DNA of 64,000 bases from Flavobacteriales bacterium (lineage in GTDB: Bacteria > Bacteroidota > Bacteroidia > Flavobacteriales > Schleiferiaceae), in NCBI GenBank assembly GCA_017795025.1, contig CP051243.1, forward strand, positions 248,001-312,000. The letters run 5' to 3'. The notes beneath the pieces are model-generated. The model saw nothing but the letters and a program-made list of their open reading frames with translations, did not search any database and was not told the DNA's origin. Made by a program: the position numbers and the translations under genes. Positions 35,581-44,068 of this stretch are shown one piece after another (the stretch's first letter is position 1; each line of letters opens with the position of its first letter).

Positions 35581-36828
35581 ATGCAGGCAGAAATTATTGC
35601 GATTGGCGATGAAATATTGATTGGTCAAACTATTGATACCAACTCGGTTTTTATTGCTGCTCAACTCAATTTACAAGGTATTCGGGTGCTACAGAAAAAA
35701 GTGGTTGCCGATACTGCCGAGGCTATTCGTGCGGCATTGGATACTGTGCATCCCGATACGCGCTATGTATTTATGACTGGTGGCTTAGGCCCCACTAAAG
35801 ATGATATCACCAAGAAGACCCTCTTAGAGTACTTTGGCGGTAGCATGGAGTTTAATGAGGCCGTATGGTCTCAAATTCAAAGCCTATTTAAGGGATTTAA
35901 CCGCGAACCTAAAGAAGTTCATCGTCAGCAAGCTTTTGTACCAAGTTCGTGCACGGCTATTGTTAATGATACCGGTACGGCCCCTGGAATGCGTTTTGAG
36001 AAGGACGGTCGATTTTACTTTTCTACGCCTGGAGTTCCCTATGAAACGGAGCACTTAGTGGGAGATAAAATAATCCCTTGGATTACCGAAACGCAAATCG
36101 AAGGGAAGCTTTATCATAAAACTTTAATCACCCAGGGAATTGGCGAAAGCGATTTAGCGGAGATTTTAAAGGATTGGGAGGATCAACTAGGCGATTCGCT
36201 CAAATTGGCTTATTTGCCTTCTCCCGGATTGGTGCGATTGCGACTTAGCGGTCAGGCTAAAAGCAAAGCAGAAAGCAAAAATTTAGTGGAGCAGGGAATC
36301 GCCGAAATGCGCGCCTTGCTTGGCGATTTAATATTTGGGGAAGATGTGAGTTCCCTAGAGGAAATCGTAGGTAAATCCTTGCAGGTGCGAAATTTAAGTT
36401 TGGCCACCGCCGAAAGTTGCACCGGCGGTTATATTGGTCATTTGATTACCAGCATTCCCGGAAGTTCGGAGTATTATTTGGGTGGCCTGGTGGCCTACAG
36501 TAATGCTTTAAAGGTGGAGTATTTAGGCGTTAAGCCGGAAACCATCGAAGCCCATGGAGCGGTGAGTGAAGAAGTAGCCCTCCAGATGGCGGAAGGGGTG
36601 CGTAAAAGATCGGGTAGTGACTTTGGCTTAGCCACTACGGGGGTCGCTGGACCAGGTGGTGGCAGTGCCGAAAAGCCCGTGGGAACAGTATGGATTGCCG
36701 TAGCTGGACCACAGGGGTCTAAGGCGAAACGATACCACTTTGGAAATCATAGACAAAGAAATATTCGGCGTAGTGCTTTAATGGCCTTGGACCGATTACG
36801 AAAAGAAGTGCAGAAAATTGAAATCTAG
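35581..36828 (+). CDS. cinA: CinA: competence/damage-inducible protein, NMN deamidase and ADP-ribose pyrophosphatase-type
   Basis: The 415-residue protein has the two standard CinA domains. The N-terminal MoCF-like domain (residues ~1-170, 'IIAIGDEILIGQTIDTNS' and 'FMTGGLGPTKDDITKKTL') is linked to pyrophosphatase activity. The C-terminal domain (about 255-410) carries 'TAESCTGGYIGHLITSIPGSS' with the catalytic serine and lysine region of nicotinamide-nucleotide amidase, and 'ATTGVAGPGGGSAEKPVGTVW'. It is full length and probably recycles NMN in NAD metabolism. It is followed by the ribosomal protein operon but that has its own promoter. Confidence 0.95.
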   Translation: MQAEIIAIGDEILIGQTIDTNSVFIAAQLNLQGIRVLQKKVVADTAEAIRAALDTVHPDTRYVFMTGGLGPTKDDITKKTLLEYFGGSMEFNEAVWSQIQSLFKGFNREPKEVHRQQAFVPSSCTAIVNDTGTAPGMRFEKDGRFYFSTPGVPYETEHLVGDKIIPWITETQIEGKLYHKTLITQGIGESDLAEILKDWEDQLGDSLKLAYLPSPGLVRLRLSGQAKSKAESKNLVEQGIAEMRALLGDLIFGEDVSSLEEIVGKSLQVRNLSLATAESCTGGYIGHLITSIPGSSEYYLGGLVAYSNALKVEYLGVKPETIEAHGAVSEEVALQMAEGVRKRSGSDFGLATTGVAGPGGGSAEKPVGTVWIAVAGPQGSKAKRYHFGNHRQRNIRRSALMALDRLRKEVQKIEI

Positions 36829-36829
36829 G

Positions 36830-36860
36830 TTTGTACGACTGTAATATTTACTTACTTTTG
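36830..36860 (+). promoter_or_regulatory. Promoter of the rpmB-rpmG-DUF4295 operon
   Basis: TTTG (36830-36833), 19 bases, then TACTTTTG (36853-36860): an exact match in both boxes and spacing to the Bacteroidota housekeeping promoter. The predicted start of transcription is near 36865, giving a ~24-nt leader. Confidence 0.8.
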
Positions 36861-36888
36861 CAGACCCAAAATTTAAGAAGCGAGAACC

Positions 36889-37128
36889 ATGTCAAGAGTA
36901 TGTGAGCTTACCGGAAAGAAAGCGATGAGTGGAAACAATGTTTCCTTCTCAAATAAAAAGAACAAGCGTAAGTTCAATGTGAACTTAATGAAGAAGCGTT
37001 TTTACTTAGCAGAGGAAGATCGTTGGATCACCTTGCGGGTATCTGCTTCCGCCTTGAAGAATATTAATAAGAAAGGTTTGGCTGCGGTTATCAAGGAAGC
37101 CCGTGCCAATGGACATCTCACCAAATAA
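36889..37128 (+). CDS. rpmB: 50S ribosomal protein L28
   Basis: The 79-residue basic protein starts SRVCELTGKKAMSGNNVSFS, the typical L28 opening, and contains 'NKKNKRKFNVNLMKKRFYL'. It is a component of the large ribosomal subunit. The zinc-binding cysteines of some L28 forms are reduced to Cys5 here. First gene of an operon with rpmG and a DUF4295 gene. Confidence 0.97.
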   Translation: MSRVCELTGKKAMSGNNVSFSNKKNKRKFNVNLMKKRFYLAEEDRWITLRVSASALKNINKKGLAAVIKEARANGHLTK

Positions 37129-37140
37129 GAATTTTAGGTA

Positions 37141-37323
37141 ATGGCTAAGAAAGGTAACCGAGTACAAGTAATCTTGGAGTGCACCGAGCACAAAGACAGT
37201 GGTATGGCCGGAACTTCTCGTTATATCACCACCAAGAACAAGAAGAATACTCCCGATCGTATGGAACTTAAGAAGTACAATCCAATTCTTAAGCGTCACA
37301 CGGTTCATAAAGAAATCAAGTAA
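37141..37323 (+). CDS. rpmG: 50S ribosomal protein L33
   Basis: The 60-residue protein ([20 protein letters not shown] ... '[24 protein letters not shown]') is L33 of the large subunit. It is the form without the second CxxC, thus zinc-independent. It lies 12 bp after rpmB. Confidence 0.97.
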   Translation: MAKKGNRVQVILECTEHKDSGMAGTSRYITTKNKKNTPDRMELKKYNPILKRHTVHKEIK

Positions 37324-37334
37324 AACATTAAGCG

Positions 37335-37487
37335 ATGGCAAAGAAAGTAGTAGCGACTCTTAAGTCTGGCGACTCCGCTCAATTTACCAAAGTGGTTCGC
37401 ATGGTGAAATCCGACAAGTCCGGTGCTTACACTTTTGAAGAAAAAGTAGTAAACAAGGAGCACATTAAAGATTTCTTTAATAGTTAA
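37335..37487 (+). CDS. DUF4295 small basic protein
   Basis: A 50-residue ORF begins ATGGCAAAGAAAGTAGTAGC and encodes a basic protein (MAKKVVATLKSGDSAQFTKV ... EEKVVNKEHIKDFFNS). It matches DUF4295, which in Bacteroidota regularly follows rpmG and precedes ftsY. Eleven bases separate it from rpmG. Its size, charge and operon all suggest a ribosome-associated protein; I believe structural work on Flavobacterium ribosomes found an extra small large-subunit protein but cannot confirm it is this family. A terminator follows. Confidence 0.9.
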   Translation: MAKKVVATLKSGDSAQFTKVVRMVKSDKSGAYTFEEKVVNKEHIKDFFNS

Positions 37488-37508
37488 GCGTCGCTTATCC
37501 GAAAGTAT

Positions 37509-37542
37509 AAACCCTGGCCTCTTGCGTCAGGGTTTTTTTTTT
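37509..37542 (+). terminator. Terminator of the rpmB-rpmG-DUF4295 operon
   Basis: AACCCTG pairs with CAGGGTT around an eleven-base loop and is followed by about eight more T residues. Confidence 0.88.
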
Positions 37543-37604
37543 AAGCTTTTGGACTTGTCGCGCGACGGGGCATTTTTAGGATATTTGCCGATATTTTTTG
37601 CTTC

Positions 37605-38555
37605 ATGGGATTATTCGGAAAACTGTTCTCCAAAGAAGAGAATCAAGATAAAATCGAATCGGGTTTACAAAAAACCCGCGAAAGCGTTTTTGCCAAGTTA
37701 AGTAAGGCCGTAGCTGGAAAGAGCAAGGTTGACGATGAGGTTTTAGATGACCTAGAGGAGGTGCTGATAAGCTCCGATGTTGGGGTTGATACTACCGTTA
37801 AAATTATTGAAGCCATCGAAGCGCGAGTGGCCAAGGATAAATACCTGGGCACCGCCGAGCTGAATCAGATCTTACGCGAGGAGATTGGTGAACTTTTAAA
37901 AGGAGATAATCCGGAAACCGGATTTGAGCTTCCTAAAAAGAAACCTTATGTTCTAATGGTCGTGGGCGTAAATGGGGTTGGGAAAACCACCACCATCGGT
38001 AAATTGGCACATCAATTTAAACAAGCGGGTTTATCGGTAGTCTTAGGGGCAGCAGACACCTTCCGAGCGGCAGCAGTTGATCAGCTGGAAATCTGGAGTG
38101 AAAGGGTAGGGGTTCCTATCGTGAAGCAAGCCATGGGTTCCGATCCGGCCTCAGTAGCTTTTGATGCGGTTCAATCGGGAATTTCTCGAGATGCAGATGT
38201 GGTGATTATTGATACCGCCGGACGTTTGCATAATAAGGTGAACCTGATGAATGAGCTTTCAAAAATTAAAAGGGTGATGCAAAAGCTAGTGCCCGATGCC
38301 CCGCATGAAGTACTTTTAGTATTAGATGCTTCTACGGGTCAAAATGCTCTAGAGCAAGCCAAACAGTTTAGCAAAGCCACCGAAGTAACAGCCCTCGCGC
38401 TTACCAAATTGGATGGAACAGCCAAGGGAGGCGTGGCCATCGGGATTTCAGATCAGCTGCAAATCCCAGTTAAGTATATCGGAGTAGGAGAAGGAATAGA
38501 AGACCTAAGAGTCTTTGATAAAGAAGCTTTTGTAAATAGCTTATTTGAGAAGTAA
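37605..38555 (+). CDS. ftsY: Signal recognition particle receptor FtsY
   Basis: GTPase that docks SRP-ribosome complexes at the inner membrane. The 316-residue protein has a short N-domain with no long acidic A-domain, as usual in Bacteroidota, and the NG GTPase domain: P-loop GVNGVGKTTT with Lys127, 'DTFRAAAVDQLE', 'DTAGRLHNK', and 'TKLDGTAKGG'. The stop and the start of rimO share one base (TAATG), so the two are translationally coupled. Confidence 0.97.
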   Translation: MGLFGKLFSKEENQDKIESGLQKTRESVFAKLSKAVAGKSKVDDEVLDDLEEVLISSDVGVDTTVKIIEAIEARVAKDKYLGTAELNQILREEIGELLKGDNPETGFELPKKKPYVLMVVGVNGVGKTTTIGKLAHQFKQAGLSVVLGAADTFRAAAVDQLEIWSERVGVPIVKQAMGSDPASVAFDAVQSGISRDADVVIIDTAGRLHNKVNLMNELSKIKRVMQKLVPDAPHEVLLVLDASTGQNALEQAKQFSKATEVTALALTKLDGTAKGGVAIGISDQLQIPVKYIGVGEGIEDLRVFDKEAFVNSLFEK

Positions 38556-39862
38556 TGCGGACGAAACACCGAAAGAAGAATAAAATCAATATCGTTACCC
38601 TAGGTTGTTCGAAAAACCTCTATGATAGTGAGGTTTTAATGGGGCAGTTAAAGGCTAACAATAAAGAAGTAGCGCACGAGGAAGAAGGCAATATTGTGGT
38701 TATCAATACCTGTGGCTTCATCGAAAACGCCAAAGAAGAATCGGTAAATACCATTCTGGATTTTGTACAGCGTAAGGAAGAAGGAGAGGTAGATCAGGTG
38801 TTTGTCACCGGTTGTTTATCGGAACGCTACAAACCCGATTTAGAAAAGGAAATTCCCAATGTAGATCGGTACTTCGGAACTCGAGACCTCCCCTTGCTAC
38901 TGAAGGCTTTAGGCGCTGATTACAAGAAGGAGTTAGTAGGGGAGCGTTTGAGTACCACCCCACAGCACTTTGCCTATTTAAAAATCGCTGAAGGCTGTGA
39001 TCGCCCTTGTAGTTTTTGTGCCATTCCTTTAATGCGCGGTGGTCATAAATCAACTCCAATCGAAGACTTGGTCACGGAAGCCGAAAAGCTCGCTGCTAAG
39101 GGGGTTAAGGAGCTTTTGCTTATTGCGCAAGACCTTACTTACTACGGCTTAGATTTGTACAAGAAACGGGCTTTGGCCGACTTGCTTAAAGAGTTGGTGA
39201 AAGTAGAGGGAATTGAATGGATTCGTTTACATTACTTGTTTCCTACCGGGTTTCCAGAGGAGGTATTGGACTTAATCCGTGAGGAGCCCAAAATTTGTAA
39301 TTACATCGATATTCCGCTACAGCATATTGCGGATCCAGTGCTTAAATCCATGCGCCGCGGTACCACTAAAGATCGCACCGACCGTTTGCTGCGATTGATG
39401 CGGGAGAAAGTTCCGGGGATTACCATTCGAACTACCTTGATTGTGGGCTACCCCGGCGAAACGGAGGAGGATTTTGAAGTTCTAAAAGATTGGGTTCGTG
39501 AAATGCAGTTCGAGCGCTTGGGAGTATTTACTTATTCCCATGAGGAAAACACCCACGCCTTTAATTTAGAAGACGATGTACCGGCAGAGCTGAAACAAGC
39601 TAGGGCAGATGAGGTGATGGCGATTCAACAGAAGATATCATCGGCTCATAATGCTTCCATGGTTGGTAAACGATACCGCGTGCTGATTGACCGTAAGGAA
39701 GGTGACTTCTTTGTAGGCAGAACGGAATTTGACTCTCCTGATGTGGATAATGAGGTTTTAGTTGAAGCCGAATACCTACCGGTTGGTCAATTTGTGGAGG
39801 TGGAAGTTACCGGATCTGAAGACTATGATTTGTTTGCCGTTCCGGTAGAGGCCTTGGCCTAA
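38555..39862 (+). CDS. rimO: Ribosomal protein S12 methylthiotransferase RimO
   Basis: Radical SAM enzyme that adds a methylthio group to the conserved Asp of ribosomal protein S12. The 435-residue protein has the UPF0004 domain (residues ~10-120, with cysteines in 'LGCSKNLYDSEVL', 'NTCGFI' and 'TGCLSERY' for the auxiliary cluster), the radical SAM CxxxCxxC at Cys148, Cys152 and Cys155, and a C-terminal TRAM domain (about 370-432). It overlaps ftsY by one base and is convergent with ribH, ten bases away. Confidence 0.97.
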   Translation: MRTKHRKKNKINIVTLGCSKNLYDSEVLMGQLKANNKEVAHEEEGNIVVINTCGFIENAKEESVNTILDFVQRKEEGEVDQVFVTGCLSERYKPDLEKEIPNVDRYFGTRDLPLLLKALGADYKKELVGERLSTTPQHFAYLKIAEGCDRPCSFCAIPLMRGGHKSTPIEDLVTEAEKLAAKGVKELLLIAQDLTYYGLDLYKKRALADLLKELVKVEGIEWIRLHYLFPTGFPEEVLDLIREEPKICNYIDIPLQHIADPVLKSMRRGTTKDRTDRLLRLMREKVPGITIRTTLIVGYPGETEEDFEVLKDWVREMQFERLGVFTYSHEENTHAFNLEDDVPAELKQARADEVMAIQQKISSAHNASMVGKRYRVLIDRKEGDFFVGRTEFDSPDVDNEVLVEAEYLPVGQFVEVEVTGSEDYDLFAVPVEALA

Positions 39863-39872
39863 GGAATACCCT

Positions 39873-40364
39873 TTAACCGATAATTTTTCGCAGCCCGGCC
39901 ATCTTTAAAGCGGCCACGGCTGCTTCAATGCCTTTGTTGCCATGTACACCTCCAGAGCGAGCGCGACTCTGCTCGATGTTATTATCGGTTAGTACACAAA
40001 AAATAACCGGGGTATCAAACCTTAAATTGAGCTCGGTTATCCCTTGCGTTACACTATTGCAAACAAAATCGAAGTGCTTGGTTTCCCCTTGAATAACATT
40101 ACCGATAGCGATGATAGCGTCAAACTTTTCGCTCTGACAAAGGCGTTTGGCAGCGTAGGTAAGCTCCACCGCTCCCGGCACCTTAACTTGAGTTACGTCG
40201 TGTCCTGCCGCTCCACAAGCTAATAGGGTGTTTTTAGCACCTTCATAAAGGGCCGAGGTAATTTCATTATTCCATTCAGATACCACACATGCGAACCGCA
40301 TTCCCGTGGCAGAGGGTAGTTCCTCGGGGTTGAATTGAGAAAGATTGTTTCCGGCCGTAGCCAT
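39873..40364 (-). CDS. ribH: 6,7-dimethyl-8-ribityllumazine synthase
   Basis: Penultimate step of riboflavin synthesis. The 163-residue protein shows the lumazine synthase motifs: 'FACVVSEWNNEITSALYEGA', 'VKVPGAVELTYAAKRL', 'AIGNVIQGETKHFDFVCNSVTQGI' with the catalytic His, and 'NIEQSRARSGGVHGNKG'. The protein forms pentamers or capsids. It starts two bases after the stop codon of the TPR gene upstream and is co-transcribed with it. Confidence 0.97.
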   Translation of the reverse strand: MATAGNNLSQFNPEELPSATGMRFACVVSEWNNEITSALYEGAKNTLLACGAAGHDVTQVKVPGAVELTYAAKRLCQSEKFDAIIAIGNVIQGETKHFDFVCNSVTQGITELNLRFDTPVIFCVLTDNNIEQSRARSGGVHGNKGIEAAVAALKMAGLRKIIG

Positions 40365-40366
40365 AC

Positions 40367-41050
40367 TTATAGTTTTGCTTCCATGCGACCAATATAACGG
40401 TCGATATCTAAGGCCTGACGAGAATCTGGATACTCGGTTTTGATTCTTTGATACTGCTCTAAAGCCGCCTCGTAGTCTTCCAAAATCTCAGCCGCAAGGC
40501 CCGCCTTTAATAGGACAAAAGGAATAACAAACTCATTATTATTTACAGCTGCAGCTTTCTGATAATATTCAAAACCATCCTTTGGTTGATCTAATTCCAT
40601 AAAGGCATCACCAATGGCTGCAACGGCATTTACCGCTAAAATGGGATCATCGGTATGGAACTCGTCAAGGATGCGAATGGCATTTTCAAATTCACCTAGG
40701 CGGAGGTAAGAAATACCCGCGTAGTAGTTTGCCAGGTTACCGGCGTTTGTTCCGTTGTAATCAGCAGCTACATCTAGGAAACCTAGTTTATCACCCTGAC
40801 CATTTACGGCAGCGGCAAAAGAATCTACCTCGAACCACTGCTGGGCCTGGTAAATTGCATTTTGAGCTTCGAGCTCCAAAGGCTCTTGGTAATATTTAAT
40901 ATATCCAATATATCCCGCAACAATTGCGAAGATTGCCGCAAGGGCGATGGTTACATTACGACCATTCTCTTCAAAGAATTGCTCCACCTTACTAATGGAT
41001 TGCGTAACGTCTACTAATACTTCTTCTTCCTGCTTGTTCTTTTTAGCCAT
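40367..41050 (-). CDS. Membrane-anchored tetratricopeptide repeat protein
   Basis: The 227-residue protein has a basic N-terminus (MAKKNKQEEE), a transmembrane helix (about residues 35-55, 'VTIALAAIFAIVAGYIGYIKYY') and TPR-like repeats up to the C-terminus ('AGISYLRLGEFENAIRILDEF', 'DAFMELDQPKDGFEYYQKAA', 'AGLAAEILEDYEAALEQYQRI'). The layout is that of the YfgM/TPR_21 type: helix then periplasmic repeats. The ATG at 41050 was chosen over a TTG three codons upstream. It is divergent from recF and forms a pair with ribH, an arrangement I recall from other Flavobacteriia. Confidence 0.85.
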   Translation of the reverse strand: MAKKNKQEEEVLVDVTQSISKVEQFFEENGRNVTIALAAIFAIVAGYIGYIKYYQEPLELEAQNAIYQAQQWFEVDSFAAAVNGQGDKLGFLDVAADYNGTNAGNLANYYAGISYLRLGEFENAIRILDEFHTDDPILAVNAVAAIGDAFMELDQPKDGFEYYQKAAAVNNNEFVIPFVLLKAGLAAEILEDYEAALEQYQRIKTEYPDSRQALDIDRYIGRMEAKL

Positions 41051-41073
41051 GCTTGCCAAATTCTAATAGTCGG

Positions 41074-41081
41074 CAAAAGTA
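41074..41081 (-). promoter_or_regulatory. -7 promoter element of the TPR-ribH operon
   Basis: Minus-strand TACTTTTG is an exact TAnnTTTG, 23 bases before the ATG at 41050. Confidence 0.55.
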
Positions 41082-41139
41082 AAAAAATTCCTTTCCGTGT
41101 CGAGTCTATCGGTGAACGATGATGCATTATTTTAGCAAA

Positions 41140-42237
41140 ATGCATTTACGCAAGCTACATCTCCTCAATTTTAAGAGTTGGACCGAGGCTGAATTTGATT
41201 TAGGCCCTAAGTTAAATTGCTTTGTAGGGCTTAACGGTAGCGGCAAAACCAACTTGCTAGATGCGATTCATTACCTCTGCCTCACTAAAAGTTATTTCGG
41301 CAATCGCGATCAGCGAAATATTCGACATGGATCCGACTTTTTTATGATTGAGGCCCAAGTAGCTCGAAAAGAAGAAGAGGAGCATCTTCATCTTTCCTTA
41401 AAAAAGGGAGCAAAAAAAATCTTGAAGCGCAATAAGAAGGAGTATGAAAAGCTTTCGGAGCATATCGGGTCCTTTCCAGCGGTTGTTATCTCACCTTACG
41501 ACCGCGATTTAATAATTGATAGCTCTGAAACCCGTCGTCGTTTTTTAGACAATGTTATTAGCCAGGGGAATGCCCAATACCTCTTTCACCTAATGCGCTA
41601 TCAAAAGGCATTACAACAACGTAATAGCTTGTTGAAGTTCTTTGCCGCCAATCACACTTTTGATAAGGAGGCTATAGATTTATATGACCAGCAATTGGTG
41701 GAGCATGGGGCTTATATCGCGGAGGCCAGGAATGCCTTTAGTCGGGAACTCAATCCGCGCATTCAACATTATTACGAATGGCTAAGTGAAGGAAAGGAGC
41801 AGGCTATCTTAGAATACCGTAGTCAGTTTAATGAAAATCCATTAGATGCTTTACGCGAGCGACATGAGAAGGATCGGGTGCTGCAACATAGCTCATGGGG
41901 CGTGCATCGGGATGACTTGCGCTTTTTGATGAATGAGCGCTTGGTCCGCGAATATGCCTCCCAGGGACAGCAAAAGTCATTTTTAATTGCTTTAAAACTG
42001 GCACAGTATGAATTTATTCGCGATCATCAGCAGATAGAGCCGGTTTTGCTTTTAGATGATATTTTCGATAAACTAGATGAACAGCGGGTTGCCCGTTTGG
42101 TATCGCTGGTGCACGACGCGAATTTTGGTCAGATATTTATTACCGACACCCATGAAGACCGCACGGGACCTTTATTAAAGCAAATCGATCCGGAGGCTAA
42201 AATTATTAATGTAAGTACGCTAAACAATGGAGGATAA
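41140..42237 (+). CDS. recF: DNA replication and repair protein RecF
   Basis: SMC-like ATPase that helps load RecA at single-strand gaps. The 365-residue protein has Walker A GLNGSGKTN with Lys36, the signature region 'EYASQGQQKSFLIALKLAQ', and Walker B LLLDDIFDKLD. The ATG at 41140 (MHLRKLHLLNFKSW) fits the family start; an upstream ATG would add seven residues. It overlaps the DUF721 gene by 11 bp. Confidence 0.95.
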   Translation: MHLRKLHLLNFKSWTEAEFDLGPKLNCFVGLNGSGKTNLLDAIHYLCLTKSYFGNRDQRNIRHGSDFFMIEAQVARKEEEEHLHLSLKKGAKKILKRNKKEYEKLSEHIGSFPAVVISPYDRDLIIDSSETRRRFLDNVISQGNAQYLFHLMRYQKALQQRNSLLKFFAANHTFDKEAIDLYDQQLVEHGAYIAEARNAFSRELNPRIQHYYEWLSEGKEQAILEYRSQFNENPLDALRERHEKDRVLQHSSWGVHRDDLRFLMNERLVREYASQGQQKSFLIALKLAQYEFIRDHQQIEPVLLLDDIFDKLDEQRVARLVSLVHDANFGQIFITDTHEDRTGPLLKQIDPEAKIINVSTLNNGG

Positions 42238-42520
42238 CACCTATAAATTAGGCGATGCCATTGGGGCCTTTTTAAAAGGTCACCATTTGGAGGAGCGCTT
42301 TTATGAGGCTATCTTAAAATCCGATTGGCGTAAATTAATGGGGGATAAGGTGGCCGATAAAACCAATGACCTCCATCTGGATAAGGGCTGCTTAATCTTG
42401 TATTTATCCAGTGCCCCGCTGCGACAACAGTTGAGAATGAAGCAGCGTAAAATGATGGAGTACCTCAATCAGAAAATTGGTAGAGGTCAATCTCCGATAC
42501 GTCAGGTCTTAATTCGCTAA
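42227..42520 (+). CDS. DUF721 (DciA-like) protein
   Basis: The 97-residue protein carries DUF721: 'LGDAIGAFLKGHHLEERFYEA', 'DWRKLMGDKVADKTNDLHLDKGCLILYLSSAPLRQQLRMKQRKM'. DciA, the characterised member of this superfamily, loads the replicative helicase in bacteria that lack DnaC. It overlaps recF by 11 bp, which fits a replication role. The Bacteroidota form is short and lacks a clear extension, so helicase loading is only suggested. Confidence 0.88.
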   Translation: MEDNTYKLGDAIGAFLKGHHLEERFYEAILKSDWRKLMGDKVADKTNDLHLDKGCLILYLSSAPLRQQLRMKQRKMMEYLNQKIGRGQSPIRQVLIR

Positions 42521-42522
42521 AT

Positions 42523-42550
42523 AAAAAACCCCAACCAAAATGGTCGGGGT
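42523..42550 (-). terminator. Terminator of ndk
   Basis: On the minus strand ACCCCGACC pairs with GGTTGGGGT around a five-base loop (one G-T pair), followed by six T residues, 24 bases after the ndk stop codon. Confidence 0.85.
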
Positions 42551-42573
42551 AAATATCTTTAAGCAAGTATTGC

Positions 42574-42993
42574 TTAGTAGCGATCGCGGCTAGAGAAGAA
42601 GAAGTTTCCTTCAATGGCAGCGTTTTCGTCTGAGTCACTTCCGTGAATTGCATTAGCAGCAATGGAAGTAGCGTATAATTTACGGATGGTTCCCTCTGCT
42701 GCTTCGGCAGGATTGGTTGCCCCAATTAAGGTACGGAAATCGGCTACCGCATTGTCTTTTTCAAGGATTGCCGCTACTATATGACCAGAAGTCATATAGT
42801 CTACAAGCTCACCAAAGAAAGGACGCTCCTTGTGAATTGCGTAGAATGCCTCAGCGTCTTTGCGCGATAAGGCGGTCATTTGCATTGCAACGATGCGAAA
42901 TCCGCCTTCGTTGATTTTAGCTAAGATTGCACCGATGTGGCCATTTTCCACCGCATCGGGTTTGATCATGGTAAAAGTTCTGTTGCCAGCCAT
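42574..42993 (-). CDS. ndk: Nucleoside diphosphate kinase
   Basis: Keeps nucleoside triphosphate pools balanced by phosphate transfer from ATP. The 139-residue protein contains the family opening '[20 protein letters not shown]', '[15 protein letters not shown]', and the phospho-acceptor His117 in [12 protein letters not shown]. Length is normal. It is monocistronic, with a -7 box 24 bases before the ATG and a strong terminator. Confidence 0.98.
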   Translation of the reverse strand: MAGNRTFTMIKPDAVENGHIGAILAKINEGGFRIVAMQMTALSRKDAEAFYAIHKERPFFGELVDYMTSGHIVAAILEKDNAVADFRTLIGATNPAEAAEGTIRKLYATSIAANAIHGSDSDENAAIEGNFFFSSRDRY

Positions 42994-43016
42994 TACTTAG
43001 AAATTATAGTGGGCGG

Positions 43017-43024
43017 CAAAATTA
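43017..43024 (-). promoter_or_regulatory. -7 promoter element of ndk
   Basis: Minus-strand TAATTTTG matches TAnnTTTG, 23 bases before the ndk ATG. Confidence 0.55.
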
Positions 43025-43130
43025 TTCCTTCTTATTTGGGTGAACAAGACTTTTGTTAAAATCATTTTAATATCCTTTTATATCCTTAATTTCGCAGTCA
43101 TTAATTCAACAAATCATAAACAGATTACTT

Positions 43131-43997
43131 ATGAAAATCCGCAATTTCCTACGCTTTGCTCTTGCAGGTGTTTTTGCTTTAAGCTTTACCGCTTGTGAAG
43201 AGGATGACGACAGCTCCTTAGGTGCTTCTTTAATTGTTACTGAAACTGGTACCGGTTCTACTGGAGGTGCTATGAGCATTACCCAAGGTAGCAGCTTGGT
43301 GTTTGTTTGGGATGCGCGTAAAGGTGATTCCGATATGGAAACTTTTGCGGTTAGCATTACTGGAACCAATACCCCAAACCCAATTCCTACTAGCTTAGGT
43401 GGAAATACTTTCCCATACGATATCGCTAATGCTGATGATGAGACCTACATCGATACCTTAATTTTCCCAAATGCCGGAATTAATTTAGGGGTTACCTCTT
43501 ACACTTTTAGCGTTACCGATCGCGATGGAAATACCGATCAAGTAAGCTTTACCGTAACCGTTGAAGCCAATGCAACCCCCATGAACAATGAGGTTAATGG
43601 TGCATTCTTCCACATTGCAGGTTCCTTAGAAGGCGCTTACGACTTAGTTAGCGGAAATGTAGTTTCAGCTAGTCAGCCTGACGATGCCAAAGACATGGAA
43701 AATACCGATGCTGCTGGTGCGGCTTTCACTGGAAGCTGGGCGGCGCAAAACGCTACTATGTTTGTTAAGGATAATGGTTTCGACTATGACAATGCTACAG
43801 TAGAAGCTGCTACTGCCGCTTACAATGGTGGAACTCCTGCCGCTAGCGTATCCAATCCAAGTGCAGGTGATATTTACATCGCCAAGTTACGCGGTGGTTC
43901 AACTTATGCGGTTATCAAGATTGTTGAGGTAGATCCTAGCGACAACTCTTGTAACTGCGGAAATACTGGAAAGATTACTTTTGACTTTAAAAAGTAA
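43131..43997 (+). CDS. Putative surface lipoprotein with Ig-like fold
   Basis: The 288-residue protein has a lipobox ending FTAC (Cys22) followed by EEDDDSS, an acidic stretch that matches the Bacteroidota lipoprotein export signal, so it should be flipped to the cell surface. The central part (residues ~50-150) has the strand pattern of a bacterial Ig/cadherin-like domain ('TFAVSITGTNTPNPIPTSLG', 'SYTFSVTDRDGNTDQVSFTV'). The C-terminal part has 'VNGAFFHIAGSLEGAYDLVSG' and an NCNCG cysteine pair near residue 277. Monocistronic with a terminator; no known function. Confidence 0.78.
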   Translation: MKIRNFLRFALAGVFALSFTACEEDDDSSLGASLIVTETGTGSTGGAMSITQGSSLVFVWDARKGDSDMETFAVSITGTNTPNPIPTSLGGNTFPYDIANADDETYIDTLIFPNAGINLGVTSYTFSVTDRDGNTDQVSFTVTVEANATPMNNEVNGAFFHIAGSLEGAYDLVSGNVVSASQPDDAKDMENTDAAGAAFTGSWAAQNATMFVKDNGFDYDNATVEAATAAYNGGTPAASVSNPSAGDIYIAKLRGGSTYAVIKIVEVDPSDNSCNCGNTGKITFDFKK

Positions 43998-44014
43998 TTG
44001 GTCTTAAACTGAAC

Positions 44015-44060
44015 AAAAGCTTGTTTTGGGCCTTTTAGGTTCGAAACAAGCTTTTTTTAT
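44015..44060 (+). terminator. Terminator of the 43131 lipoprotein gene
   Basis: AAAGCTTGTTT pairs with AAACAAGCTTT around a ~17-base loop, then a T run; it ends eight bases before bshB1. Confidence 0.85.
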
Positions 44061-44068
44061 TTTCCCTC

